Of a DNA stretch of 63,486 bases, positions 18,701 through 25,760 are shown one piece after another. The DNA is taken from positions 1 through 63,486 of the forward strand of contig JBCCGK010000074.1 in NCBI GenBank assembly GCA_039029315.1. Reading direction: 5' to 3'. Position 1 is the stretch's first letter; the number at the start of each line of letters is the position of its first letter. The notes beneath the pieces are model-generated. The model did not search any database, was not told the origin of the DNA, and saw only the letters and a program-made list of their open reading frames with translations. The DNA is from JBCCCJ01 sp039029315. GTDB taxonomy: Bacteria; Bacteroidota; Bacteroidia; J057. The translations under genes and the position numbers were made by a program.

Positions 18701-18843
18701 AGAAAAATCCAGACTTTCCACATCAATCTACCGCTGATCAATACTTTGATGATGCGCAATTTGAGGCATATCGTGCCTTGGGATTCCATATGGCAGGGGA
18801 AGCTTCAGCCAAAATTCATGATTTTTTAAACATGAATAGCTAA
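15778..18843 (+). CDS. Patatin-like phospholipase with a large membrane insert
   Basis: Protein of 1021 residues. The oxyanion-hole motif SGGGIRSATLG is at about 58-68, the nucleophile S91 is in STVSGGGYIGS, and the partner D860 is in SDGGHTGDNLGLVPLL. The usual G before the nucleophile (GxSxG) is T here. Between the two halves of the active site lie about eight hydrophobic helices (about 240-300, 330-350, 385-450, 465-500, 535-600), so the hydrolase is split by a membrane domain and presumably acts on lipids at the membrane. The closing part has an Asp/Glu-rich stretch and no secretion signal. It stands between yfiT and lgt, all on the plus strand; the lgt gene has its own promoter-like box. 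Confidence 0.85.
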   Translation: MDSSEHAFYIPDAFTSDLEDVIASEKEFLDQRRKQYALPELDEQSSDPYNHLWGLAISGGGIRSATLGLGMIQKFIAKRIFKQFDYMSTVSGGGYIGSCLTTLMSTDPEKFVQPGQEETGQLDPRIPGVEIDTSPFSLLMRRLKQTEDSSLGKDEVQSRSIIPGQFASGEGETSHSLAGLDDASQDSLPRIDLSYHSVEETKLDARHQLHHLRMHGEYLTPQKSFLSPDVQRAVGTVLAGIIHNIFLFALTISMLVSFNYLLFDWVSKGHFFQVMDQPSLLLEEGLQTSPPVSPEAGADSVMGDVVEFWDDHLALYFSEISRSYEDNWVWPLGVATLGFLVSIFFQIRIRNVVGRISTEKQKIKTGATEPDGPSGMNTEAFLEQQFVGKFQMTNIVGSLLVMVIALILGFSFGWIPRTDYWLMFVLPICFTVGIFAGVYTVVAIVGANPKQGRITRAFYGDLRGGAFTGVLISLILPFGLLLLFAFSFYLDELYTAIASSVSTSVASIGVGYFAASSQKKGEGGKGGSTGIMSSLAIPLLSLSILVFVILSAAAIALVLNLNGDIAYFALWLFGGSLLTFVILGSVVDSNKLSLHYFYRDRLSEAYLRTDGRVLREEVDRQGMPLVNLRNDEDLRLKDVGWSKLSEEDALAAHQDLIDNPNRVHACRFEPDGDVLVPNPRGPYHLVVTALNLQGSDELVRKDLKSDHFIFSRNYIGSRSTGYVKTDAYRDGRTKLARAMAISAAAVSSGMGFTSFFAQAFLTTLLNLRLGYWIENPWYYRYYDKGRAVNSWLTYRLLKLQGWKDMETKDIAEEGDNSEEPQGKYRLYFNPKRRFTFWPSYLLLELLGGTTADTRLINVSDGGHTGDNLGLVPLLRRKCKVIVICDFEQDNSFTFESFNHAIRMANIEENIDIHIDLRDLEPETIDGNNITPSKCSVVEGEVRYPDYTTGKIFYIKSSLNIDELNPLPVNIYNYHKKNPDFPHQSTADQYFDDAQFEAYRALGFHMAGEASAKIHDFLNMNS

Positions 18844-18874
18844 GGCGGGTAAGGTGAAGGTGTGAATTTTGTTG

Positions 18875-18882
18875 TACCTTTG
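18875..18882 (+). promoter_or_regulatory. Bacteroidota-type -7 box before lgt
   Basis: TACCTTTG matches the TAnnTTTG box recognised by the Bacteroidota primary sigma factor. It lies 25 bases before the lgt ATG, leaving a short leader. No clear -33 TTTG is seen. Confidence 0.5.
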
Positions 18883-18907
18883 TCTCAAAAGAACAAGCAC
18901 CTGATCC

Positions 18908-20068
18908 ATGTATCCCCGAATCAGCGATTTTTTTAATGATATTTTCGGCACCAGTTTTTGCTTGCCGATTCAGAGTTTTGGTTTCTTTGTTGCCCTGGCT
19001 TTCCTGGCTGCCTATCTGGTGCTGGCGAGAGAATGTCTCAGGATGCAGAACATGGGCCGATTTCCTACCCGAAAGGTGAAAGTCATGAAGGGCGGGCCTA
19101 TCAAGGAACTTGACATATTTGTCACCTTCGCTTTGTTTGGTATCATTGGCTTCAAGTTGGGCTTGATGTTCGAAGACTATGACATCTTTTGCTCCAACCC
19201 GCAAGATGCTATCTTGTCTACACAGGGCTCATTTTTGTGGGCAATGATTGCTGCATTTATTGCAGGAGGGATACGGTTTTATCAATATTGGAAACATCGG
19301 AATGAAACTCCCCAGGAAGTAGAGGAGGTACAAGGAATCCAGCAAGAGTTAGGAACCATTACCACCATCGCATTTGTTGCAGGGATTTTGGGAGCCAAGG
19401 TCTTTCACAATCTTGAAGATTGGGACAATTTTTCTGCTGATCCCATAGGAGCCTTGTTCTCATTTGATGGATTGACCTTCTATGGAGGCTTGATTGTTGC
19501 AACTGTAGCGATCGCCTGGTATCTCACCAAAAAAGGGTATGATGCCTGGACATTTGCTGATGCTATTTCCCCGGCTATGATTCTTTCCTATGGCGTAGGA
19601 CGAATTGGCTGTCAGGTAGCAGGAGATGGAGACTGGGGAATAGACAATGTGGCCCCCAAGCCAGGATGGCTTTCATGGGCTCCGGATTGGGTTTGGGCCT
19701 ACGACTTTCCACACAATGTTTTGCGAAGAGGGGTTCCCATTGAAGGCTGCGAAGGCGATTTTTGCAATCACCTCGTTCCGCCAGTTTATCCAACACCCTT
19801 TTATGAGATTCTGATGGCCTTGATGATCTTCGGTGTCTTGTGGATGTTGAGAAAACGCCTCCCATATATTGGCCAGATGACCGGACTGTATCTTGTTCTC
19901 AATGGCGTAGAGAGATTTTTGATTGAAAAAATCCGCGTCAATTCTACCTATCATATTTTTGGCGGAGAGATCACCCAGGCAGAAATCATCTCTTCCCTGA
20001 TGGTGATTGGCGGAGCTGTGATCTTCTATCTGGCTAGCGTTCGATGGAAGCGAAGAGGAACTACATGA
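18908..20068 (+). CDS. lgt: Prolipoprotein diacylglyceryl transferase family protein
   Basis: Integral membrane protein of 386 residues. Lgt moves diacylglycerol from phosphatidylglycerol to the lipobox cysteine of pre-lipoproteins. The Lgt signature appears in its Bacteroidota form: GLTFYGGL, then SYGVGRIGCQVAGDGDWG (about 225-242), VYPTPFYEILMAL, and GLYLVLNGVERFLIEKIRVN near the end. At least seven membrane helices are visible. It is longer than E. coli Lgt (about 290) because of an insert between helices near residues 125-150. The stop overlaps the rluA start by four bases. Several predicted lipoproteins in the window would be its substrates. Confidence 0.9.
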   Translation: MYPRISDFFNDIFGTSFCLPIQSFGFFVALAFLAAYLVLARECLRMQNMGRFPTRKVKVMKGGPIKELDIFVTFALFGIIGFKLGLMFEDYDIFCSNPQDAILSTQGSFLWAMIAAFIAGGIRFYQYWKHRNETPQEVEEVQGIQQELGTITTIAFVAGILGAKVFHNLEDWDNFSADPIGALFSFDGLTFYGGLIVATVAIAWYLTKKGYDAWTFADAISPAMILSYGVGRIGCQVAGDGDWGIDNVAPKPGWLSWAPDWVWAYDFPHNVLRRGVPIEGCEGDFCNHLVPPVYPTPFYEILMALMIFGVLWMLRKRLPYIGQMTGLYLVLNGVERFLIEKIRVNSTYHIFGGEITQAEIISSLMVIGGAVIFYLASVRWKRRGTT

Positions 20069-21147
20069 GCGACAAGCAACTGATTAAGCACTACAGCAAA
20101 CCGGGAGACCGGGAGCGAGAAGCGTATGATGAGGATACGCTGTTTGATCATTATACATTGTCTGCCACTGCCAACCAACGCCCTCTTCGGGTCGATGTCT
20201 TCCTGGCGAACCTGTTGCCTTTCACCACCCGATCCAAAATCAAGAATGCCTCTCGAACTGGCTCCATCACTGTGAATGGAAAGGCCGTCAAAGTTTCTTA
20301 TAAGGTTCGTCCAAATGATGTGGTGAAGGTAATGCTTCCTTTTCCGCCCGTTCCTTCTCTGGAGGCAGAAGACATTCCGCTGGATATTCGATACGAGGAT
20401 GATGCCCTGATCATCTTGCACAAACCATCTGGTATGGTTGTGCATCCCGGCCTTGGGCATCGGACAGGCACCCTTGTCCATGGACTGCTCCACCATGTTG
20501 CCAATCTCCCAAAGCAAAAAGGACAAGTAGAGGGTAACACACGGCCAGGACTCGTTCACCGACTGGATAAAGATACCACTGGCATCATGGTGATTGCCAA
20601 GTCTGAATATGCGATGGCTCATCTTTCCAAACAGTTTTTTGACAGGACTAGCGACCGTTCCTACCTTGCCTTGGTATGGGGAGATGTGGAGCAAGATGAA
20701 GGCACCATCACAGCACATGTCGGTCGACATACCTCAGACCGTAAAATTTATCGGGCCTATCCAGATGGAAGCAAAGGGAAACATGCTGTTACCCATTATA
20801 CAGTATTGGAGCGATTTGGCGTATTGACCCTGATCCAGTGCAAACTCGAAACGGGGCGAACCCATCAGATTCGTGTTCACCTCAAATATCTTGGTCATCC
20901 GCTCTTCAGCGATACTGCCTACGGTGGAAGTCGGATTCTCAAAGGACCCCCCACCAAGAAATACCAACAGATGATCCGCAATCTGATGGATCTGCTTCCA
21001 AGACAAGCCCTTCATGCCAAGACCCTGTCAATCACTCATCCTGATTCCGGTGAGCGGCTGGCATTTGACAGTGATCTCCCTCCAGATATGGCGGCAGCTG
21101 TTCAGAAACTCAAAAGGTGGGTGAACAGTGCTTCTGAAATAGGCTGA
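20065..21147 (+). CDS. RluA-family pseudouridine synthase
   Basis: Protein of 360 residues. An N-terminal S4 RNA-binding domain (about 32-85, RVDVFLANLLPFTTRSKIKNA) is followed by the RluA catalytic domain with the invariant HRLDKDTTGIMV motif; D168 is the catalytic aspartate. Later motifs are GRTHQIRVHLKYLGHPLFSD. It converts uridine to pseudouridine in rRNA or tRNA; the layout is that of RluD (23S rRNA), but specificity is not certain. The ATG at 20065 overlaps the lgt stop (ATGA), so I prefer it to the in-frame ATG at 20044, which lies inside lgt. Confidence 0.9.
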   Translation: MSDKQLIKHYSKPGDREREAYDEDTLFDHYTLSATANQRPLRVDVFLANLLPFTTRSKIKNASRTGSITVNGKAVKVSYKVRPNDVVKVMLPFPPVPSLEAEDIPLDIRYEDDALIILHKPSGMVVHPGLGHRTGTLVHGLLHHVANLPKQKGQVEGNTRPGLVHRLDKDTTGIMVIAKSEYAMAHLSKQFFDRTSDRSYLALVWGDVEQDEGTITAHVGRHTSDRKIYRAYPDGSKGKHAVTHYTVLERFGVLTLIQCKLETGRTHQIRVHLKYLGHPLFSDTAYGGSRILKGPPTKKYQQMIRNLMDLLPRQALHAKTLSITHPDSGERLAFDSDLPPDMAAAVQKLKRWVNSASEIG

Positions 21148-21179
21148 TTTTGGACAAAAAGCTGTGTTTGCCTCTCTCC

Positions 21180-22418
21180 TCAATGAAAGAAAAAATCATG
21201 CGTCTCGGGATTCTTGAAAACATCCGCTATCACAGATGGACCAAGGTATCGTCGGTAAACATGTGTAGAGGTTGTCTCTACGCCTTCACGGATGATCAAG
21301 CTATGGCAGGTATGAATGACTTTGCCTCCATAATGAAAAAAGGGAGGAATCCCCGCAGGGGCAGAATCATCCACCATGCGAATCTCTTCATCTCCATCCG
21401 AATAGGTATGTGTTCCGCCTAACTGTCTCTGATTATTGTCTTCAATGTAGTCAACAGATTCTCCACAAAAGTCTGTATTCACTGGATCTACATTCCGAAG
21501 GGTGGAAAGAAATCTGCGGTAAAACGTTCCATTGCGGTAAATAGCAAGCACTTCTTCCGTTCTTTCGTGTCCAGTTCGATTGGCAGCCAGAGCCTTATAT
21601 TGCCACCCATTCCCAACTCCGGGACGACATCTTGGATCTGCGGCAGCACTGACACTGAATCCATTATTCGTACAGCATCCATGAAAATCCCACTGACTAT
21701 AACGAAATACACCTGGCAAAATAAAGTAATCACTTCCCTCATCGTAAGTGAATTCCCATTTCCAGTATTTGTTTGCCTGGGGATTGGGACAGGTTTTGGG
21801 TTCTTGGCCTGGACAAGGGTGATCTGCCATGATTGAACAAGCTGAGGAAGTGGAAGCGGGATCAGTACTGGGAACTTCTACAGTAAGTTTCCTCACAAAT
21901 TCGTCGACAGGGAGATTGTCAGGACCATGTGGCTGAATGATCACCGGAATGGTATAGGGAAAACTGACATCCTCTGGCTGAAAGTCCAACACAAGGACGC
22001 TAAGTGAGTCTGCGTCCTCAGGGGCAGGCGTACCATTTTCTGTTAAGGCAGGTACATCATAAAAAAAGGAAGCGCCATCCAGGTAAACAAAAAAACCTTG
22101 AATGTCTACACTTGTTTCATGTTTGATTTGAAGTCTGGCAGCAGCTTCTTGTATGCCTTTGACTACAAAGATGGTATCGTAGACACTGATTGTTAATTGA
22201 CCATCTGCTGCTTGGGACGGGCTCCCATTCATTCGGGTAGCATCGGAAAATGTGAGATATTCTGACGCTTGATCAGGTGTCAATTCCGCAGTGGGTAGAA
22301 CAGGATCCACGAGATCTGGATCGGGTGTTTGAGTACAAGAAAGTATCAAGAGACTGTTCAGGCAACTCCAGAACATCAGGAAGGTGAAAGCTTGTTTCAA
22401 GAAGTGGGGTGTGTTCAT
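21180..22418 (-). CDS. Uncharacterised secreted lipoprotein
   Basis: Protein of 412 residues. The chosen start gives a lipoprotein signal peptide ending LLILSC, followed by a Pro/Asp-rich linker (TQTPDPDLVDPVLP). The open frame extends upstream to 22565 without adding a better start. The body has a beta-rich first half (TISVYDTIFVVKGIQEAA) and a cysteine-rich second half (CSIMADHPCPGQEPKTCPNPQ, CCTNNGFSVSAAADPRCRPGVGNGW), which suggests disulfides outside the cytoplasm. I do not recognise a family. It is convergent with rluA and divergent from pyrH. Confidence 0.7.
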   Translation of the reverse strand: MNTPHFLKQAFTFLMFWSCLNSLLILSCTQTPDPDLVDPVLPTAELTPDQASEYLTFSDATRMNGSPSQAADGQLTISVYDTIFVVKGIQEAAARLQIKHETSVDIQGFFVYLDGASFFYDVPALTENGTPAPEDADSLSVLVLDFQPEDVSFPYTIPVIIQPHGPDNLPVDEFVRKLTVEVPSTDPASTSSACSIMADHPCPGQEPKTCPNPQANKYWKWEFTYDEGSDYFILPGVFRYSQWDFHGCCTNNGFSVSAAADPRCRPGVGNGWQYKALAANRTGHERTEEVLAIYRNGTFYRRFLSTLRNVDPVNTDFCGESVDYIEDNNQRQLGGTHTYSDGDEEIRMVDDSAPAGIPPFFHYGGKVIHTCHSLIIREGVETTSTHVYRRYLGPSVIADVFKNPETHDFFFH

Positions 22419-22794
22419 CAATATAGAAAATAAGTGGAATGAAGATTTGGCTGAAAATTCCATTTCTACAGATTCAAATCCCTCACCCGATCGGATGAAA
22501 TCTGCCACAGAATAGAATAAGTTGCCAATCTCATTCAGAAGCCACTTCCTGATAGAACTTTCCAATTTTCATTTTGCAATTATCCACTAACTTCCGACAT
22601 TTGTCACTCATGTATCATAAGTTCAGGGTTCATTCCATATTCCCTTGCTCTACCAAGCGGATGTACAGATCCCGGAAGAACTATTTTTCTTCAAAAAGTA
22701 AGACAGAATCAACATCTGATAGAGATATGACTCCTTATTCAGTAGGAGTCCCCATAGACGTATGTAGGTATCAAACAAAAATTGAACATTCATT
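22419..22794. other. Intergenic region between lipoprotein gene and pyrH
   Basis: 376 bases without a gene. Contains a small perfect hairpin, GACTCCT at 22729-22735 with AGGAGTC at 22744-22750, 45 bases before pyrH. No TAnnTTTG box could be placed with confidence for either divergent gene. Short open frames here are not supported. Confidence 0.4.
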
Positions 22795-23538
22795 ATGATT
22801 TTACCAAAGCGTGTACTCATCAAGCTCAGTGGAGGAGCTCTTGCCGACAAATCAGGATTTGGTTTTAACCCCAATCGAATCAGTCATATCGTTAAGGAAG
22901 TCTTGAAAGTAGCAGAAATGGGGGTAGAAATAGGAATTGTTGTTGGAGGAGGAAACATCATGAGAGGAAGCATCGGCGCTCATTGGGGCTTGGAGCGTGC
23001 TGAAGCAGATGGAATTGGTATGCTGGGGACAGTGGTAAACGCCTTGATGTTACGGGCTGCAATCAAAAGTCAGACAGATCGCGATGTTCGGGTATTGTCT
23101 GCCGTAAGAGTGGACGAAGTGGTAGAACCATTCCTTCGGGCACGTGCCATGAAGCATTTGAAAAAAGGCCATATCGTCATATTTGGCGGGGGAATTGGTC
23201 AACCATATGTGACCACCGACTACCCTTCTATCCAGCGAGCAATTGAAACCAATTGTGATTTGGTACTTGTCGCCAAAGAAGGAGTAGATGGGGTGTATGA
23301 TTCAGATCCCAAATCCAATCCCAACGCCAAACTGTTCAAAACGCTTGCCTATGATGATTTCCTAGCCAAAGACCTCAAGGTGATGGATCAAACGGCGATT
23401 TTATTGGCCAGAGATCACAAAATGCCGATTCATATCTTCAACTTTCTGGAAGAAGGAGCCATGGAACGGATTTGTCAGGGAGAAACGATTGGGACCTATA
23501 TCTCTCCTGCGACCAAACTCGCCCTCAACGGTGTATAA
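22795..23538 (+). CDS. pyrH: UMP kinase
   Basis: Protein of 247 residues of the amino-acid-kinase fold, the usual PyrH length. It converts UMP to UDP. Motifs: LIKLSGGAL at the N-terminus, VVGGGNIMRG (about 49-58), ADGIGMLGTVVNALMLR, GGGIGQPYVTTDYPS and VAKEGVDGVYDSDP. The glycine-rich first motif (SGGAL rather than the more common SGEAL) is slightly unusual. The next gene starts six bases after the stop and encodes a nucleoside deoxyribosyltransferase-like protein, so a nucleotide-linked operon is plausible. In many Bacteroidota pyrH lies near frr; that gene is not present here. Confidence 0.9.
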   Translation: MILPKRVLIKLSGGALADKSGFGFNPNRISHIVKEVLKVAEMGVEIGIVVGGGNIMRGSIGAHWGLERAEADGIGMLGTVVNALMLRAAIKSQTDRDVRVLSAVRVDEVVEPFLRARAMKHLKKGHIVIFGGGIGQPYVTTDYPSIQRAIETNCDLVLVAKEGVDGVYDSDPKSNPNAKLFKTLAYDDFLAKDLKVMDQTAILLARDHKMPIHIFNFLEEGAMERICQGETIGTYISPATKLALNGV

Positions 23539-23544
23539 GCAGAG

Positions 23545-24015
23545 ATGAAGGTCCTGACTGCTCCAGAAACATTGATCATCCAATCTCCATCTATCTTTTT
23601 GGCTGGGAGCATCGATCAAGACAAGGCTGACAATTGGCAGAAGAGAGTCATTCAGGCGTTCTCTGACTTCTCAGGGACCTTGTTGAATCCCCGACGAGCA
23701 AGCTGGAATGCAGAATGGGAACAAAGCATTCACCACCCAGCATTTCGTGAGCAGGTTGAGTGGGAGTTGGATGCATTGGAGAAAGCAGATAAGATTTTAT
23801 TGTATTTTGATCCCCAAAGTCTGGCCCCCATCAGTCTGCTGGAATTGGGATTGTTTGCCAGAAGTCAAAAAATCTATGTCTGTTGTCCCGATGGCTATTG
23901 GAGAAAAGGGAATGTGGATATAATTTGCAATAGATATGAGATTCCACAATATCCGAATCTGGAAGATTTGGTCTCAGCCTTGACCCAACACTTAACCCCA
24001 AACCCATCCACCTGA
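23545..24015 (+). CDS. Nucleoside 2-deoxyribosyltransferase-like protein
   Basis: Protein of 156 residues with the deoxyribosyltransferase-like pattern: SIFLAGSIDQ at the N-terminus, TLLNPRRASW, WELDALEKADKILLYFDPQSLAPISLLELGLFA in the middle. The E in LLELGL corresponds to the nucleophile region of this superfamily. Such proteins exchange or hydrolyse bases on nucleosides or nucleotides; the substrate is not known here. It sits six bases after pyrH and overlaps glpD by one base (TGATG), so it is probably co-transcribed with both. Confidence 0.75.
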   Translation: MKVLTAPETLIIQSPSIFLAGSIDQDKADNWQKRVIQAFSDFSGTLLNPRRASWNAEWEQSIHHPAFREQVEWELDALEKADKILLYFDPQSLAPISLLELGLFARSQKIYVCCPDGYWRKGNVDIICNRYEIPQYPNLEDLVSALTQHLTPNPST

Positions 24016-25676
24016 TGAATTTTTTTGATAGCAAAAACAGGACTGCCTTGCTTGAAACCATGGCGGAGACAACCTATGATCTCGTCATCATTGGAGGGGG
24101 TGCCACTGGTGCTGGAACAGCCCTGGATGCGATTTCCCGGGGCATGAGTGTTTGTTTGGTAGACAAGCAGGATTTTGCCGCGGGGACAAGTAGTCGATCA
24201 ACCAAACTCATCCACGGAGGACTTCGGTATCTCAAACAGCTGGAAATCGCGCTGGTAAGAGAAGTCGGCAGGGAGCGAGCCATTGTCCACAGATTGGCTC
24301 CGCATTTGGTTGTCTCAGAAAAGATGCTGTTGCCATTGATAGAAGGAGGAACTTATGGCCGATTTGCGACCTCTCTTGGGTTGATGGTGTATGATGTTCT
24401 GGCAGGCGTAGAGCGACCTGATCAGCGCATCATGTTGTCCAAGGAAAAAACCATTGAATATGAGCCGCTAATTAGGACAGATATATTGGAAGGGAGTGGC
24501 TTGTATGCAGAATATAGAACTGATGATGCGCGCTTGACCATAGAAGTGCTGAAGACAGCTGCCAAGATGGGCGCACACTGTATCAATTATGTTGAAGTCA
24601 AGGATTTCATATATGAACCCAAGAAAGGCAAAGTTGCGGGTGTCAAGTGTCAGGAATTGATTGCTGGCCAACCGCTGGAGATCCGTGCCCGACAAGTGGT
24701 CTCTGCCGCCGGTCCTTGGGTGGATGAGCTTCGTCAGCAAAACAAATCTCTGGAAGGAAAGCGCCTTCATTTAACCAAAGGAGTGCACATTGTCCTTCCT
24801 CATGAGCGTTTCCCAGTGAAACAATCCATCTATTTTGATATGCCAGATGGGCGAATGGTCTTTGCCATCCCCAGAGGGAAAACCACTTACCTTGGGACCA
24901 CAGATACAGATTATCATGGGAAAAAAGAAACACCCCTCACCAATCTGGAAGATGTAGAATACTTGCTCAACGGAGCGAATTTGATATTTCCCGGCCTCAA
25001 GTTGGCTGTAGCAGATGTCAAGTCAAGTTGGGCAGGCCTGCGTCCCCTGATCCATGAAGATGGCAAATCAGCCTCCGAACTCTCCCGAAAGGATGAAATC
25101 TTTGTATCCGATACCAAGCTGATCTCCATTGCAGGGGGCAAGCTGACAGGTTATCGTAAGATGGCCGAGCGTGTGGTAGACCGGGTCGCCAAGCGATTGA
25201 AAAAGAAGTTTGAACTGGAATTCGGACCAGTCAAGACTGACAAAATCGATTTGGTTGGAGCCGAAACCCTGGCAAATGCCGAGGCGGTGGAAGTCTATCT
25301 CAGACAAGTAGAAGAAAAACTGATACCTGCTGGATTTTCTACTCTGGATGCTTCTTACCTGGTGCACAACTATGGCGAACAAACAGACACCATCCTGGAT
25401 CACTTGTTTGCGAAGGAAGATCACTCCCCTTTGGAACTCATTCGCTCAGAATTGTGGTTTGGGTTTACACATGAGATGGTGATCAGCCCGATGGATTTCT
25501 TCAGCCGACGAACCGGAAGATTGTATTTTGACATTGACAGCGTTCGGGAATATATGGACCCGATTCTGGAAGACTTTCGATCGCATTTTGGCTGGGATGA
25601 AGCGCGATATCAGCAGGATCGTGGCTATGTGGAACAGGCGCTGGAGCAGGCATCAGAATTTCCGCCATCCACCTAA
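24015..25676 (+). CDS. glpD: FAD-dependent glycerol-3-phosphate dehydrogenase
   Basis: Protein of 553 residues. It oxidises sn-glycerol 3-phosphate to dihydroxyacetone phosphate and passes electrons to quinone at the inner membrane. The dinucleotide-binding motif DLVIIGGGATGAGTALDA is at about 22-40, followed by GTSSRSTKLIHGGLRYL, the GlpD signature. SAAGPWVDELR and SIAGGKLTGYRKMAERVVD lie further on, and the C-terminal helical domain is present. The start overlaps the preceding stop by one base; an ATG at 24060 is an alternative but would trim the family N-terminus. No glycerol kinase or transporter is near. Confidence 0.93.
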   Translation: MNFFDSKNRTALLETMAETTYDLVIIGGGATGAGTALDAISRGMSVCLVDKQDFAAGTSSRSTKLIHGGLRYLKQLEIALVREVGRERAIVHRLAPHLVVSEKMLLPLIEGGTYGRFATSLGLMVYDVLAGVERPDQRIMLSKEKTIEYEPLIRTDILEGSGLYAEYRTDDARLTIEVLKTAAKMGAHCINYVEVKDFIYEPKKGKVAGVKCQELIAGQPLEIRARQVVSAAGPWVDELRQQNKSLEGKRLHLTKGVHIVLPHERFPVKQSIYFDMPDGRMVFAIPRGKTTYLGTTDTDYHGKKETPLTNLEDVEYLLNGANLIFPGLKLAVADVKSSWAGLRPLIHEDGKSASELSRKDEIFVSDTKLISIAGGKLTGYRKMAERVVDRVAKRLKKKFELEFGPVKTDKIDLVGAETLANAEAVEVYLRQVEEKLIPAGFSTLDASYLVHNYGEQTDTILDHLFAKEDHSPLELIRSELWFGFTHEMVISPMDFFSRRTGRLYFDIDSVREYMDPILEDFRSHFGWDEARYQQDRGYVEQALEQASEFPPST

Positions 25677-25760
25677 CCTCTTGTCTGAGAACGTACATTT
25701 CTATTGAGAGTCAGCCAGCATGTTTCTGTTCCCGTTTCATTCCCTCAATCCTCACTCAAT

